Counted from the stretch's first letter, positions 52,537 to 60,517 are shown. The stretch: DNA of 64,000 nucleotides from G965115915 sp965115915 (GCA_965115915.1 OZ220483.1:1-64000); one strand, 5' to 3'. Numbers and translations are program-made. The notes: a model not told the origin generated them from the sequence alone.

Positions 52537-54429
52537 ATGACAGCGATGAACGGACTGGACGACAAGGCGGACGGGCAGCGACTGCCCGGCTTGCGCCGCG
52601 GCGGGTCGTGGGCCGCGCCGCCTGCCCGCGGCAAGGATTTTCGCCTTGGCCTGATGGGTGTGTGCTCGCTGCTGGTGGCGAACCCGGGCACGCAGGGGCT
52701 GGCCGGCCCGGTCGCGCTGGAAGGCGCGGCCGCGCTGGGCCTGGTGGCGGCGCTGGCCCCGGGTCGGGCCGCGGCGCAGGCGTCGCCAGGCCCGGCGGGC
52801 ACGAAGGGCGAGCGGGGTGAGAAGGGTGATTTTGGCCAGGAGGGCGAGAAAGGCGCGAAAGGCTCGCAGGGCGAGCAGGGCCAGAAGGGCGGGGGCGGGG
52901 TCGGGTTGTTCGCCCCCCCGGCGCCAGGCCCGGCGGGCGAGAAGGGCCCGCAGGGCCCGACGGGCGCTAGAGGGGCTCGTGGTCCCGGCGCCCCGCCGGC
53001 GGTGCCGGGCCCGGCAGGCTCGCCGGGCGATAAGGGCTCGCAGGGCTTTAAGGGCGAATCCGGGGGTGGCATGAAAGGCATGAAGGGCACACCGGGCCCG
53101 GCGGGCCTGAAGGGCGAGCAGGGCGATACGGGCCGACCGGGCCCGAAGGGCGCTCCGGGCGCGGCTGGCCCGAGGGGCGCACTAGGCCCGGGGGGCGATA
53201 GGGGAGATAGAGGCGCGAAGGGTTTGAAGGGAAATATGGGCGATACGGGCGAGTGGGGCCAGAAGGGCCAGAAGGGCCAGAAGGGCCAGAAGGACGTGCA
53301 GGGCGATCAGGGCGAGAAGGGCGTGCGGGGCTTTAAGGGCGAGTCGGGCCCGGCGGGCGACGAAGGTCTCCCGGGTGTGCGGGGTCCGGCCGGTGACCCA
53401 GGCTTACCGGGCGATGCGGGCGAGAAGGGCGACGACGGTACGGACCCGGGTCCGGCGGGCGAGAAGGGCGAGAAGGGCGACGATGGCCAGGTGGGCGCGA
53501 AGGGTGAAAAGGGCGGGCCGGGTATTCCCGGCTTGGCGGGCGAGAAGGGCTTGCAGGGCGAGCAGGGCGAGCAGGGCAATGAGGGCATTAAGGGCGGGCC
53601 GGGCACGAAGGGCGAGGTGGGCCTGGCGGGCGCGAAGGGCGAGCAGGGCCTGCAGGGCGATCAGGGCAATGCGGGCCCGAAGGGCGAGCGGGGCACGAAT
53701 GGCGCGAAGGGCGAGCTGGGCGCGAAGGGCGTCGCCGTCAAGGGCGAGAAAGGCGCGAAGGGCGCCGTGGGCGAAGCGGGCAGGAGCGCCCCGCGCAGCG
53801 CGGGCCTGTCCGAGGAAGGGCTGCGCCAGGTGCAGGGACTGCTGCGGGAGTTTCGCGAATCGGGGCAGGAAGAAGAGCGCATGGTCGGTGAGGTGTTGGA
53901 GCGTGTGCTCGGCGAGCTGGGCCAGCCGCTGCAACAGTCGCCGTTGCTGCAACAGTCGCCGGGCATGGGGTCGCAGTTGCAGCAGTCGCCGGGCACGGGG
54001 CAGCAGTTGCAACAGTCGCCGGGCACGGGGTCTGCCCCCAGCCTGAGCCAGTCCCTGTTACGCCTGGCGGTGGACCCGACCAACACCCCGAGTGTGCAGA
54101 ACGCGGCCATGCTGGGTACCGGGCTGGTGAACAGCGAGGCGATCCAGCGCAACAGCCAGCGGCTGGATGAGTTGGAGCTGAATTTTCGCAGCCTGCGCAG
54201 TGAGTCGCGTGAGGGGACGGCCGTTGCCATTTCTCTGGGCGGGATCTATGTGCCCGCCGGTGACCGTCGGGCGATAGCCTTGCGTTTCGGCCATTTCGAG
54301 GAAGAAAGCGCGCTGGCGGTCAGCGGCGCCTTTCGCCTGCTGGAGCATTGGGAGATCGACTTTGGCGCCTCGCGTGGCGTCAACTACCAACAGATGGGCT
54401 ACAGTGCCGGTGTGAACTTCAGTTGGTAG
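52537..54429 (+). CDS. Collagen-like trimeric autotransporter 3
   Basis: A 630-residue paralog. Leader (1-83): 'LPGLRRGGSWAAPPARGKDF', 'LGLMGVCSLLVANPGTQG', ending 'GRAAAQ'. Gly-X-Y region about residues 84-417, containing 'GQKGQKGQKGQKD' and many Lys-Gly steps. Linker with five 'LQQSP' units ('LQQSPGTG' twice in tandem). Helical stalk, then a YadA-like anchor (about 559-630) ending 'YSAGVNFSW'. All three paralogs keep 'SREGxAxAxxLGG' at the barrel entry and 'LRFGHFE' in a strand. Gly-rich coding sequence means the opposite strand also looks open. Confidence 0.85.
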   Translation: MTAMNGLDDKADGQRLPGLRRGGSWAAPPARGKDFRLGLMGVCSLLVANPGTQGLAGPVALEGAAALGLVAALAPGRAAAQASPGPAGTKGERGEKGDFGQEGEKGAKGSQGEQGQKGGGGVGLFAPPAPGPAGEKGPQGPTGARGARGPGAPPAVPGPAGSPGDKGSQGFKGESGGGMKGMKGTPGPAGLKGEQGDTGRPGPKGAPGAAGPRGALGPGGDRGDRGAKGLKGNMGDTGEWGQKGQKGQKGQKDVQGDQGEKGVRGFKGESGPAGDEGLPGVRGPAGDPGLPGDAGEKGDDGTDPGPAGEKGEKGDDGQVGAKGEKGGPGIPGLAGEKGLQGEQGEQGNEGIKGGPGTKGEVGLAGAKGEQGLQGDQGNAGPKGERGTNGAKGELGAKGVAVKGEKGAKGAVGEAGRSAPRSAGLSEEGLRQVQGLLREFRESGQEEERMVGEVLERVLGELGQPLQQSPLLQQSPGMGSQLQQSPGTGQQLQQSPGTGSAPSLSQSLLRLAVDPTNTPSVQNAAMLGTGLVNSEAIQRNSQRLDELELNFRSLRSESREGTAVAISLGGIYVPAGDRRAIALRFGHFEEESALAVSGAFRLLEHWEIDFGASRGVNYQQMGYSAGVNFSW

Positions 54430-54496
54430 CGGGATTTGCGGCGATGCTGCGTTTTCCATCGACTGAGCGTCGCTGAGCGCGACACCGGACACACAG

Positions 54497-55102
54497 ATGC
54501 AGCGCTTGCTGACATACAGTGACGCGAAGGCCGAGGGCTGCTGGCGCGAGGTTGCGCAGGATATCCTGGTGATGCCGTTCTGGCGGCCGGATTTCTGTCA
54601 GGAGGTGGTGGCGGCGGCCGAGTTGCTGGACGAGTTTCAGCCGTACGGGCCGGACGTGGACCATAACGCCGCCCCGGGGCAGGAGTTGCGCATCAACCGC
54701 ATCAGTCCGCGTTTTGCGGAACATTTCGAGCAGCATTTTCGCGAGGTGGTGGAGCCGGTGTTGCGTGTGCACTGGTGGCCACTGAATCTGGGCAAGACAC
54801 GCATGCCCTTTGTGTTGCGTTATTCGGTGGATACCCAGGCCTCGCTTGACCCGCATCATGATGCCGCGATGGTGAGTCTGGCCATGCCATTGAACCATCC
54901 CGGCGCCTATGCGGGTGGCTATCTGACCTTTCCGCGCCAGCACTGGGACAGTCGCGAGGTCGAGCCCGGTTGTCTCATCATGTTCCCCAGCCGGGTCACG
55001 CACGTGCATTGGGTGACCCCGGTGACCGAGGGTGTCCGCTATGCGATGACGTGTTGGCTGGCCGATCCGGGTTCCCAGCCGGATGACTCGATCATCCCCT
55101 GA
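54497..55102 (+). CDS. PLOD-like 2-oxoglutarate/Fe(II) lysyl hydroxylase
   Basis: A 201-residue 2-oxoglutarate-dependent dioxygenase resembling the catalytic C-terminus of procollagen-lysine hydroxylases. It has 'PFVLRYSVDTQASLDPHHDA' with iron ligands H120 and D122, 'VSLAMPLNHPGAYAGGYLTF', and 'MFPSRVTHVHWVTPVTEGVR' giving H171 and the 2-oxoglutarate-binding R181. These align with human PLOD1 H656, D658, H708 and R718. The compact length is that of the isolated hydroxylase domain. It likely hydroxylates lysines in the X-Lys-Gly triplets of the three collagens before glycosylation. No signal peptide is seen, so it acts in the cytosol. Confidence 0.82.
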   Translation: MQRLLTYSDAKAEGCWREVAQDILVMPFWRPDFCQEVVAAAELLDEFQPYGPDVDHNAAPGQELRINRISPRFAEHFEQHFREVVEPVLRVHWWPLNLGKTRMPFVLRYSVDTQASLDPHHDAAMVSLAMPLNHPGAYAGGYLTFPRQHWDSREVEPGCLIMFPSRVTHVHWVTPVTEGVRYAMTCWLADPGSQPDDSIIP

Positions 55103-55182
55103 GCCGATGGTTTGCCTGGCGCCTGTGGTGTCCGGCGGACGGCGCCGGGTTGTGCAGGTGTGCCGGCCCGCTGTTGCCGCAG

Positions 55183-55908
55183 ATGGCCGCTGAGTTTGTC
55201 TGGCAGACAACGACGCCGGGTTATTTCACCGAGGCCCTGGGCAAAGCCGGGCATCTGATCCTGAGCCGGGACCCGGAGTTGTTCGGGGTGGCGCTGGCGT
55301 CACTGAAGATCTCGCTGTCGGCGGCGCTGATCGCCGCGTTGCCGGCGGTACCGCTGGGCCTGTTGATCGGGCTGCGGCGCTTTGCGGGGCGGCGTGCGCT
55401 GTTGGGGATGCTGAATACGCTGATGGCCCTGCCTACCGTTATCGTCGGCTTGCTGCTGTACGGACTGCTGAATCGCCAGGGTTTGCTGGGACACTATGGC
55501 CTGTTGTATACACCATTGGCGATCGTGCTGGGACAGGCGCTGTTGGTCGCCCCGATCATCTGCAACCTGTCTGTCAGCGCGGTTAGCGGGGCGGATCATC
55601 GTCTGGAGCTGACCTGCCAGACGCTGGGGGCCAGCTTTGTGCAACAGTCGCTGGTCTGGATGCGGGAGATCCGTTATGCGCTGATGGCGGCGCTGGTGAT
55701 GGGCTTTGGCAGGGCGATCGGCGAGGTCGGAGTGGCAATGATGCTGGGCGGGAATATTGCCGGTTACACCCGCACGATGACCACGGCCATCGCGTTGGAG
55801 ACCAGCAAGGGGGAGTTTGAATTCGCGTTGGCGTTGGGCGCGTTGCTGTTGCTGGTGGCGTTCGTGGTCAACCTGGTGCTGCAATTTTTCCAGGGGGCCG
55901 CCAGATGA
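55183..55908 (+). CDS. tupB: Tungstate ABC transporter permease TupB
   Basis: A 241-residue ABC permease with about six membrane segments. It has 'ALASLKISLSAALIAALPAV', 'LNTLMALPTVIVGLLLYGLL' and the cytoplasmic EAA-like loop 'FGRAIGEVGVAMMLGGNIAG'. Start ATG 55183 gives a normal N-terminus; an ATG or other start 33 bases upstream (55150) is less likely. The stop overlaps the tupC ATG. It should work with TupA, encoded 9 kb upstream. Confidence 0.88.
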   Translation: MAAEFVWQTTTPGYFTEALGKAGHLILSRDPELFGVALASLKISLSAALIAALPAVPLGLLIGLRRFAGRRALLGMLNTLMALPTVIVGLLLYGLLNRQGLLGHYGLLYTPLAIVLGQALLVAPIICNLSVSAVSGADHRLELTCQTLGASFVQQSLVWMREIRYALMAALVMGFGRAIGEVGVAMMLGGNIAGYTRTMTTAIALETSKGEFEFALALGALLLLVAFVVNLVLQFFQGAAR

Positions 55909-56567
55909 TGCCGCAGTACCGCTTGCGCGGCCTGCGCTTTGCCTATGCGCAACGGCCGGTACTGGATACCGGCGACCACGAGTTGCCGGCGCGGCAGATT
56001 ATCGCGTTGACCGGCGCGAATGGGGCGGGCAAGAGTACGCTGCTGAAGTTGCTGGCCTTTCTGCTGGTGCCTGCGGCGGGCGAGTTGCGTTACCGGGAGG
56101 TCTGCGTGGATGCCGGAAATCGGACGCATTACCGGCGCCGTGTCGGGTTTATCCCCCAGGACCCGTATCTGCTGCGCGGCAGTGTACGCTACAACATCGA
56201 GCTGGGCCTGCGCTTCCGGCGGCTGGGACGCGGGGAGCGCGTTGCTCGGGCGACAAAAACACTGCGGCTGTTGGGGTTGGAGCGGTTGACGGCGCGCCCG
56301 GTGCACAGCCTGTCCGGTGGTGAGGCGCAGAAGGTCGCGTTGGGCAGGATGCTGGCCCTGGACCCGGAGGTGTTGTTGCTGGACGAGCCTTTTACCTGGC
56401 TGGATACGGCATCGGTGCGCAGCCTGGGCGCCTTGTTGCACAGCCTGCGGGACGAACAGGGCAAGACCGTTGTGTTCAGCAGCCACGATGGTGGGTTTGC
56501 GCGGCACATCGCCGATCGTGTCTATGCGCTTGCCGATGGGCGGCTGCGCGAGGAGGACGCCGCGTGA
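55905..56567 (+). CDS. tupC: Tungstate ABC transporter ATPase TupC
   Basis: A 220-residue ABC ATPase. Walker A 'GANGAGKSTLLKLL', Q-loop 'FIPQDPYLL', signature 'LSGGEAQKVALGRML', Walker B 'VLLLDEPFTWLD' and the switch His in 'FSSHD' are present. It energises tungstate uptake through TupB. Start ATG 55905 overlaps tupB by four bases. Confidence 0.9.
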   Translation: MMPQYRLRGLRFAYAQRPVLDTGDHELPARQIIALTGANGAGKSTLLKLLAFLLVPAAGELRYREVCVDAGNRTHYRRRVGFIPQDPYLLRGSVRYNIELGLRFRRLGRGERVARATKTLRLLGLERLTARPVHSLSGGEAQKVALGRMLALDPEVLLLDEPFTWLDTASVRSLGALLHSLRDEQGKTVVFSSHDGGFARHIADRVYALADGRLREEDAA

Positions 56568-56691
56568 ACGGGGGAGCGATTGTCAGGAGACTGCATCCAG
56601 GTCACGACTGCCAACCACCTGGGTGCCCCCGGTCTGACAATGCCGTGACCGTGCAGCAAGCGACAGCAGTGGTTGGCGCCCCGTGTCATCA

Positions 56692-56729
56692 CCCTCCCCT
56701 TGAGGGAGGGGCTAAAGGCGCCAGCCTTT
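56692..56729. repeat. Two adjacent hairpins (REP-like)
   Basis: CCCTCCC (56692-56698) pairs with GGGAGGG (56704-56710), then AAAGGC (56714-56719) pairs with GCCTTT (56724-56729). It may be an intergenic palindromic repeat or terminator of the tup operon. Only one copy is in this window. Confidence 0.4.
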
Positions 56730-56857
56730 CGGGGAGGGGACATTGTGTGCGGGTTTGTAGTTACGCACCGGACTTGAAAACGCCCATGGAATAGCTTCGC
56801 CAATACAGGATAGCCGAACCCGCGCATAGTCTCATATGTAGTGAACCGTGACACGGA

Positions 56858-56886
56858 TTGACAACGGCGAGGCTTCTCCGTAGGCT
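56858..56886 (+). promoter_or_regulatory. Promoter of tRNA-Met
   Basis: TTGACA (56858-56863), a 17-base spacer and TAGGCT (56881-56886) lie about 30 bases before the tRNA gene, with a GC-rich discriminator typical of stable RNA promoters. Confidence 0.6.
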
Positions 56887-56917
56887 TGGACACCCGTGCG
56901 GGCGTCTCGGCACTCCT

Positions 56918-56991
56918 GGCTATGTAGCTCAGCCGGTTAGAGCACAGCATTCATAATGCTGGGGTCGGTGGTTCGAGTCCACCCATAGCCA
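56918..56991 (+). tRNA. tRNA-Met (anticodon CAT, elongator)
   Basis: A 74-base cloverleaf. The acceptor stem GGCTATG pairs with CATAGCC, the anticodon stem CAGCA pairs with TGCTG around the loop TTCATAA, and the T-arm GGTGG/CCACC encloses TTCGAGT. Discriminator is A. The paired first base and strong similarity to the E. coli elongator tRNA-Met argue against initiator tRNA and against the lysidine-modified tRNA-Ile2. CCA is not fully encoded. Confidence 0.93.
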
Positions 56992-57157
56992 CCCCTGGTT
57001 GCTGGTCGGTGCTGGCCTGCCGGGCAGGCCACGGTCCGTATCCGGTGGAGCCCGCTGCGCGTTTCCCTGTGTTAGAATGTGGCGCAGACGACCCCGGTTC
57101 AAGGCCCGGCGGGCTATCCGCCACGGCAAACGGCAGCAACTTCCCGCTGAGGAGATC

Positions 57158-57598
57158 ATGAACATACTGGTGATGCATGGGCCAAACCTGAATTTACTGG
57201 GCAGTCGCGAGCCGGAGCGCTACGGCAATGACACGCTGGAGCAGGTCGATGCCCGCCTGGTGCGGCTTGCCGAGGCGGCCGGGCATCAGCTCCGGACCTT
57301 CCAGAGCAATGCCGAACATGCGTTGATAGACCGGGTGCATCAGGCACGCAGCGATGCGGTTGCATGGATACTGCTCAATCCCGGCGCCTATGGGCATACC
57401 AGCATCGCGCTGCGCGATGCGTTGCTGGCTGTGGCGATACCGTTTGTGGAGATCCATCTGTCCAATGTCTTTGCCCGGGAACCGTTCCGGCGGCGTTCCG
57501 TTCTTTCGGATGTGGCGCACGGCGTGGTCAGCGGTTTTGGCGCCGCTTCCTACACACTGGCGCTGCGTGTGATACTGGAGCGGGAACAGGCCGACTGA
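57158..57598 (+). CDS. aroQ: Type II 3-dehydroquinate dehydratase
   Basis: AroQ removes water from 3-dehydroquinate in the shikimate pathway. The 146-residue product has 'ILVMHGPNLNLLGSREPERYG' with the catalytic Tyr24-like residue in 'ERYG', 'FQSNAEHALIDRVHQA', 'ILLNPGAYGHTSIALRDAL' and 'VEIHLSNVFAREPFRR'. Length is normal. ATG 57158 follows a GAGGAG Shine-Dalgarno. It is followed by accB with one base between, a classic gammaproteobacterial order. Confidence 0.95.
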   Translation: MNILVMHGPNLNLLGSREPERYGNDTLEQVDARLVRLAEAAGHQLRTFQSNAEHALIDRVHQARSDAVAWILLNPGAYGHTSIALRDALLAVAIPFVEIHLSNVFAREPFRRRSVLSDVAHGVVSGFGAASYTLALRVILEREQAD

Positions 57599-57599
57599 T

Positions 57600-58046
57600 A
57601 TGGTGGATTTGCGCAAGATCAAGAAGCTGGTCGAGTTGCTGGAGCAATCCGTTGTGCGGGAGATCGAGATCCACGAGGGGGAGGACTCTGTGCGCATCAG
57701 CCGTGACAGCCGCAGTGCCGACCCGCCACCGCCGCGGCCGTCCGAGCCTGCTTCACCGGGTGGTGCGCAGGTGGCGGCGGAGATGGAGACGGAGCCGGAC
57801 GACACCGTGTGTATCCGTTCCCCGGTGGTAGGCACGTTCTATGATTCTCCCGGCCCGGATTCGGCACCTTATGTGCAGGTGGGACAGCGGGTGCAGTCGG
57901 GGCAGGTGGCTTGTATCGTCGAGGCCATGAAGGTGATGAACCATATCACGTCGGATGTGGATGGCACGCTGCTTGAGGTCAGGGCGAACAATGGCGACCC
58001 GGTTCAGTATGACCAGATACTGTTTGTCGTCCGGGTGGCGCCATAA
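57600..58046 (+). CDS. accB: Biotin carboxyl carrier protein of acetyl-CoA carboxylase
   Basis: AccB carries biotin between the carboxylase and transferase parts of acetyl-CoA carboxylase. The 148-residue product has an N-terminal 'MVDLRKIKKLVELLEQS', a Pro/Ala linker, and the C-terminal biotinyl domain with the modified lysine in 'EAMKVMNHI' and the thumb 'SPVVGTFYDSPGPDSAPYV'. Cotranscribed with aroQ and accC. Confidence 0.95.
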   Translation: MVDLRKIKKLVELLEQSVVREIEIHEGEDSVRISRDSRSADPPPPRPSEPASPGGAQVAAEMETEPDDTVCIRSPVVGTFYDSPGPDSAPYVQVGQRVQSGQVACIVEAMKVMNHITSDVDGTLLEVRANNGDPVQYDQILFVVRVAP

Positions 58047-58121
58047 TTTTGGTCTGTCGCCATCCTGCGCCAGGCGGTGGCGGCATCGGCACGACGGCCG
58101 GCGCAGGGCCTTTGTCGGCTG

Positions 58122-59459
58122 ATGTTTGACAAGCTGGTGGTCGCCAACCGCGGCGAGATCGCGCTGCGTATACTACGTGCCTGCAAGGAGCTTTGCATCC
58201 ATACCGTGGCGGTCTATTCACAGGCGGATCGTTCGCAGAAACACGTGTTGCTGGCGGACGAGTCGGTTTGTATCGGCCCGCCGCGGTCCAGTGACAGCTA
58301 TCTGAACATCCCTGCCATCATCAGCGTGGCGGAGATCACGGACGCGGTCGCGATCCATCCGGGCTACGGCTTTCTGTCGGAAAACGCCGATTTTGCCGAA
58401 CAGGTGGAAAAAAGCGGCTTTGTCTTTGTCGGCCCACGTCCGGAGACCATCCGTATGATGGGGGACAAGGTGCAGGCGAAGCGTGCGATACGCGCCTCCG
58501 GACTGGACTGTGTGCCGGGCTCGGAGGGTGTGCTGCCGGCGCAGGGCGCAGAGGTGCTGCGCTTCGCCCGGGACATCGGTTATCCGGTGATCCTCAAGGC
58601 GGTGGCGGGCGGCGGTGGGCGCGGCATGCGGGTGGTCCACAGCGAGGCGGCACTGTTGAAATCGGTGGCGCTGACCGGCAGCGAGGCGGAGGCCGCCTTT
58701 GGCAATGGCCGGCTGTATATGGAAAAATACCTCGAGAGTCCGAGGCATATCGAGATTCAGGTGCTCGCCGATGCGCATGGCAACGCCATTCATCTGGGGG
58801 AACGCGATTGCTCGTTGCAGCGGCGCTACCAGAAGGTGATAGAGGAGTCCCCGGCCCCGGGGGTCGAGCGTGAGCTGTTGCAGGCGCTGGGGGAATGCTG
58901 TGTGCAGGTGTGTCGCGATATCGGCTATCGGGGCGCGGGCACCTTCGAGTTTCTGTATCAGCAGGGACGGTTTTATTTCATCGAGATGAATACCCGGATA
59001 CAGGTGGAGCATCCGGTGACGGAGATGCGTTGCGGTGTTGACCTGGTCAAGGAGCAACTGCGTATCGCCGGTGGGGAACGGCTTTCCTTGCGGCAGCAGC
59101 AGGTGGAGATGCGTGGCCACGCCATCGAATGCCGTATCAACGCGGAAGACCCGGAGACCTTTAGTCCCTGTCCGGGCCGTATCGGGCATTACCATCCGCC
59201 CGGGGGACCGGGTGTGCGCATGGATACGCATATCTATCAGGGCTATGAGGTCCCGCCGTGGTACGACTCCATGATCGGCAAACTGGTGGTATGCGCCGAG
59301 GACCGCCAGACCGCGTTGATGCGCATGTCACATGCGCTGGATGAGATCATCATAGAGGGCGTGCGGACGAATATACCGTTGCACAAGCGCCTGATACAGG
59401 ATGCCGGTGTGCTGAGCGGGGGGGTGGATATCCATTATCTGGAGAAACTGGGGGCGTAG
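58122..59459 (+). CDS. accC: Biotin carboxylase
   Basis: AccC carboxylates biotin on AccB using ATP and bicarbonate, the first half of malonyl-CoA synthesis. The 445-residue product opens 'MFDKLVVANRGEIALRILRA', shows 'AIHPGYGFLSENADFAE', the glycine-rich ATP lid 'VAGGGGRGMRVV', 'EFLYQQGRFYFIEMNTRIQV' with the catalytic 'EMNTR', and 'VEHPVTEM'. Start ATG 58122 is set by the family N-terminus. Normal length. Confidence 0.96.
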   Translation: MFDKLVVANRGEIALRILRACKELCIHTVAVYSQADRSQKHVLLADESVCIGPPRSSDSYLNIPAIISVAEITDAVAIHPGYGFLSENADFAEQVEKSGFVFVGPRPETIRMMGDKVQAKRAIRASGLDCVPGSEGVLPAQGAEVLRFARDIGYPVILKAVAGGGGRGMRVVHSEAALLKSVALTGSEAEAAFGNGRLYMEKYLESPRHIEIQVLADAHGNAIHLGERDCSLQRRYQKVIEESPAPGVERELLQALGECCVQVCRDIGYRGAGTFEFLYQQGRFYFIEMNTRIQVEHPVTEMRCGVDLVKEQLRIAGGERLSLRQQQVEMRGHAIECRINAEDPETFSPCPGRIGHYHPPGGPGVRMDTHIYQGYEVPPWYDSMIGKLVVCAEDRQTALMRMSHALDEIIIEGVRTNIPLHKRLIQDAGVLSGGVDIHYLEKLGA

Positions 59460-59487
59460 GCCGGTATGCGGCCTGCGGCGCGCCGGC

Positions 59488-60384
59488 GTGGACGTATTGC
59501 GGCTTGATATCCGCACGGATGCGGAACATGCGCAGGCACTGGCGGAGTTGCTGCGGCGCTTTGGCGTTGACAGCGTCAGTTTCACTCCGGTCGGGGCGGC
59601 GTACCCGGTGTGTGTCGCGGCGGCGGAAGCGGAGGTGCCGTGTCTGTGGTCGCAAACGCGGGTCAGCGCGTTGCTGTCGCCGGACAGTGAACTGGATGTG
59701 TTGCTTGGCTGCATACGTCGCCACATCGGCGATGCGCATATACACGGCCACGCGCTGGCGGTGGTGCGGCAGGCCGACTGGCAGTACGGCGCGCACGGCC
59801 TGCTGCGGCCGCTGCCGCTGGACGCCGCGCTGTGCGTCTGCCCGGTCTGGTGTGCGCCGCCACCTGGCGTGGATGTCATATGGCTGGACCCGGGGCTGGC
59901 CTTTGGCACCGGCAGTCATCCGACCACGGCCCTGTGTTTGCGGTGGCTGTTGCAATGGCGCCAGTCCCTGCGCGGATGCACGTTGATCGATTATGGCTGT
60001 GGCAGCGGCATTCTGGCCCTGGTGGCGGCGCGCCTGGGTGCGCGTATGGTGTACGCGGTGGATACCGACCCGCAGGCGATAGTCGCCTGCCGTGCGAATG
60101 CCCGGCGTAACGGATTGTCCCGCATCGAGGTGCTCAAGGTCGAGGAGGACCGGCCGGTGGAATTGCCGGCGGCGGATGTGCTGCTCGCCAATCTGCTGCT
60201 GCGACCGCTGCGGGCGTTGGCGCAGACCTTTGATGGCCTGCTGAGGCCCGGCGGGCGGCTGGTGCTGTCCGGGCTACTGGCTACGCAGGTCGAGGAATGT
60301 GCCGGCGCGTATCGCACATGGTTGCGCATGGAACCGGCGGTGTTCAGCCGGGAATGGGCGCGACTTGAGGGCAGCAGGCGCTGA
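59488..60384 (+). CDS. prmA: Ribosomal protein L11 methyltransferase
   Basis: PrmA trimethylates ribosomal protein L11. The 298-residue product has an N-terminal substrate-binding region, 'WLDPGLAFGTGSHPTTALCL' (family hallmark), 'LIDYGCGSGILALVAARLGA' (AdoMet motif I), 'VYAVDTDPQAI' and 'DVLLANLLLRPL' (catalytic NLLxxPL form). GTG 59488 is the start. It is the last gene before the IS1595 element. Confidence 0.93.
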   Translation: MDVLRLDIRTDAEHAQALAELLRRFGVDSVSFTPVGAAYPVCVAAAEAEVPCLWSQTRVSALLSPDSELDVLLGCIRRHIGDAHIHGHALAVVRQADWQYGAHGLLRPLPLDAALCVCPVWCAPPPGVDVIWLDPGLAFGTGSHPTTALCLRWLLQWRQSLRGCTLIDYGCGSGILALVAARLGARMVYAVDTDPQAIVACRANARRNGLSRIEVLKVEEDRPVELPAADVLLANLLLRPLRALAQTFDGLLRPGGRLVLSGLLATQVEECAGAYRTWLRMEPAVFSREWARLEGSRR

Positions 60385-60479
60385 CGGCAGGGCTGGCTCC
60401 GCGTGTGCTGTTCCGGGGCACTATGGGCCTGTCACGGTCCGGCTTGCCTGCGCATGTGAAACTGCTACCATAAGACCGG

Positions 60480-60487
60480 CTTATTTG
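60480..60487 (+). repeat. Target-site duplication, left copy
   Basis: CTTATTTG abuts the left inverted repeat of the IS1595-type element and matches TTTATTTG after the right repeat at seven of eight positions. Eight-base AT-rich duplications are typical of IS1595. Confidence 0.7.
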
Positions 60488-60510
60488 GGGGATTATATAC
60501 GAAAGTCACC
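60488..60510 (+). repeat. Left terminal inverted repeat
   Basis: Twenty-three bases beginning GGGGATTATATACG and ending AGTCACC; they match the reverse complement of 63055-63077 at all positions but one. Confidence 0.9.
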
Positions 60511-60517
60511 TTTTTTG

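Larger units (their letters stand above)
56568..56917. other. Gene-free stretch between tupC and tRNA-Met
   Basis: About 350 bases without a gene. It holds a pair of adjacent hairpins (56692-56729) and the promoter of the tRNA gene; otherwise I see nothing. Confidence 0.6.

Noticed and set aside
50622..53090. Long 822-codon minus-strand frame opposite the collagen genes
   Set aside because: It is rich in Pro/Ala/Leu and mirrors Gly-X-Y codons of the other strand; no start signals or domains. Shadow of the collagen genes.
46490..54429. Collagen repeats as phage tail-fibre proteins
   Set aside because: Gly-X-Y is common in phage fibres, but here each has a signal-like leader and outer-membrane anchor, and no phage genes are near.
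56918..56991. tRNA as initiator or tRNA-Ile2
   Set aside because: G1-C72 is paired and the body is closest to elongator tRNA-Met; initiator hallmarks are absent.
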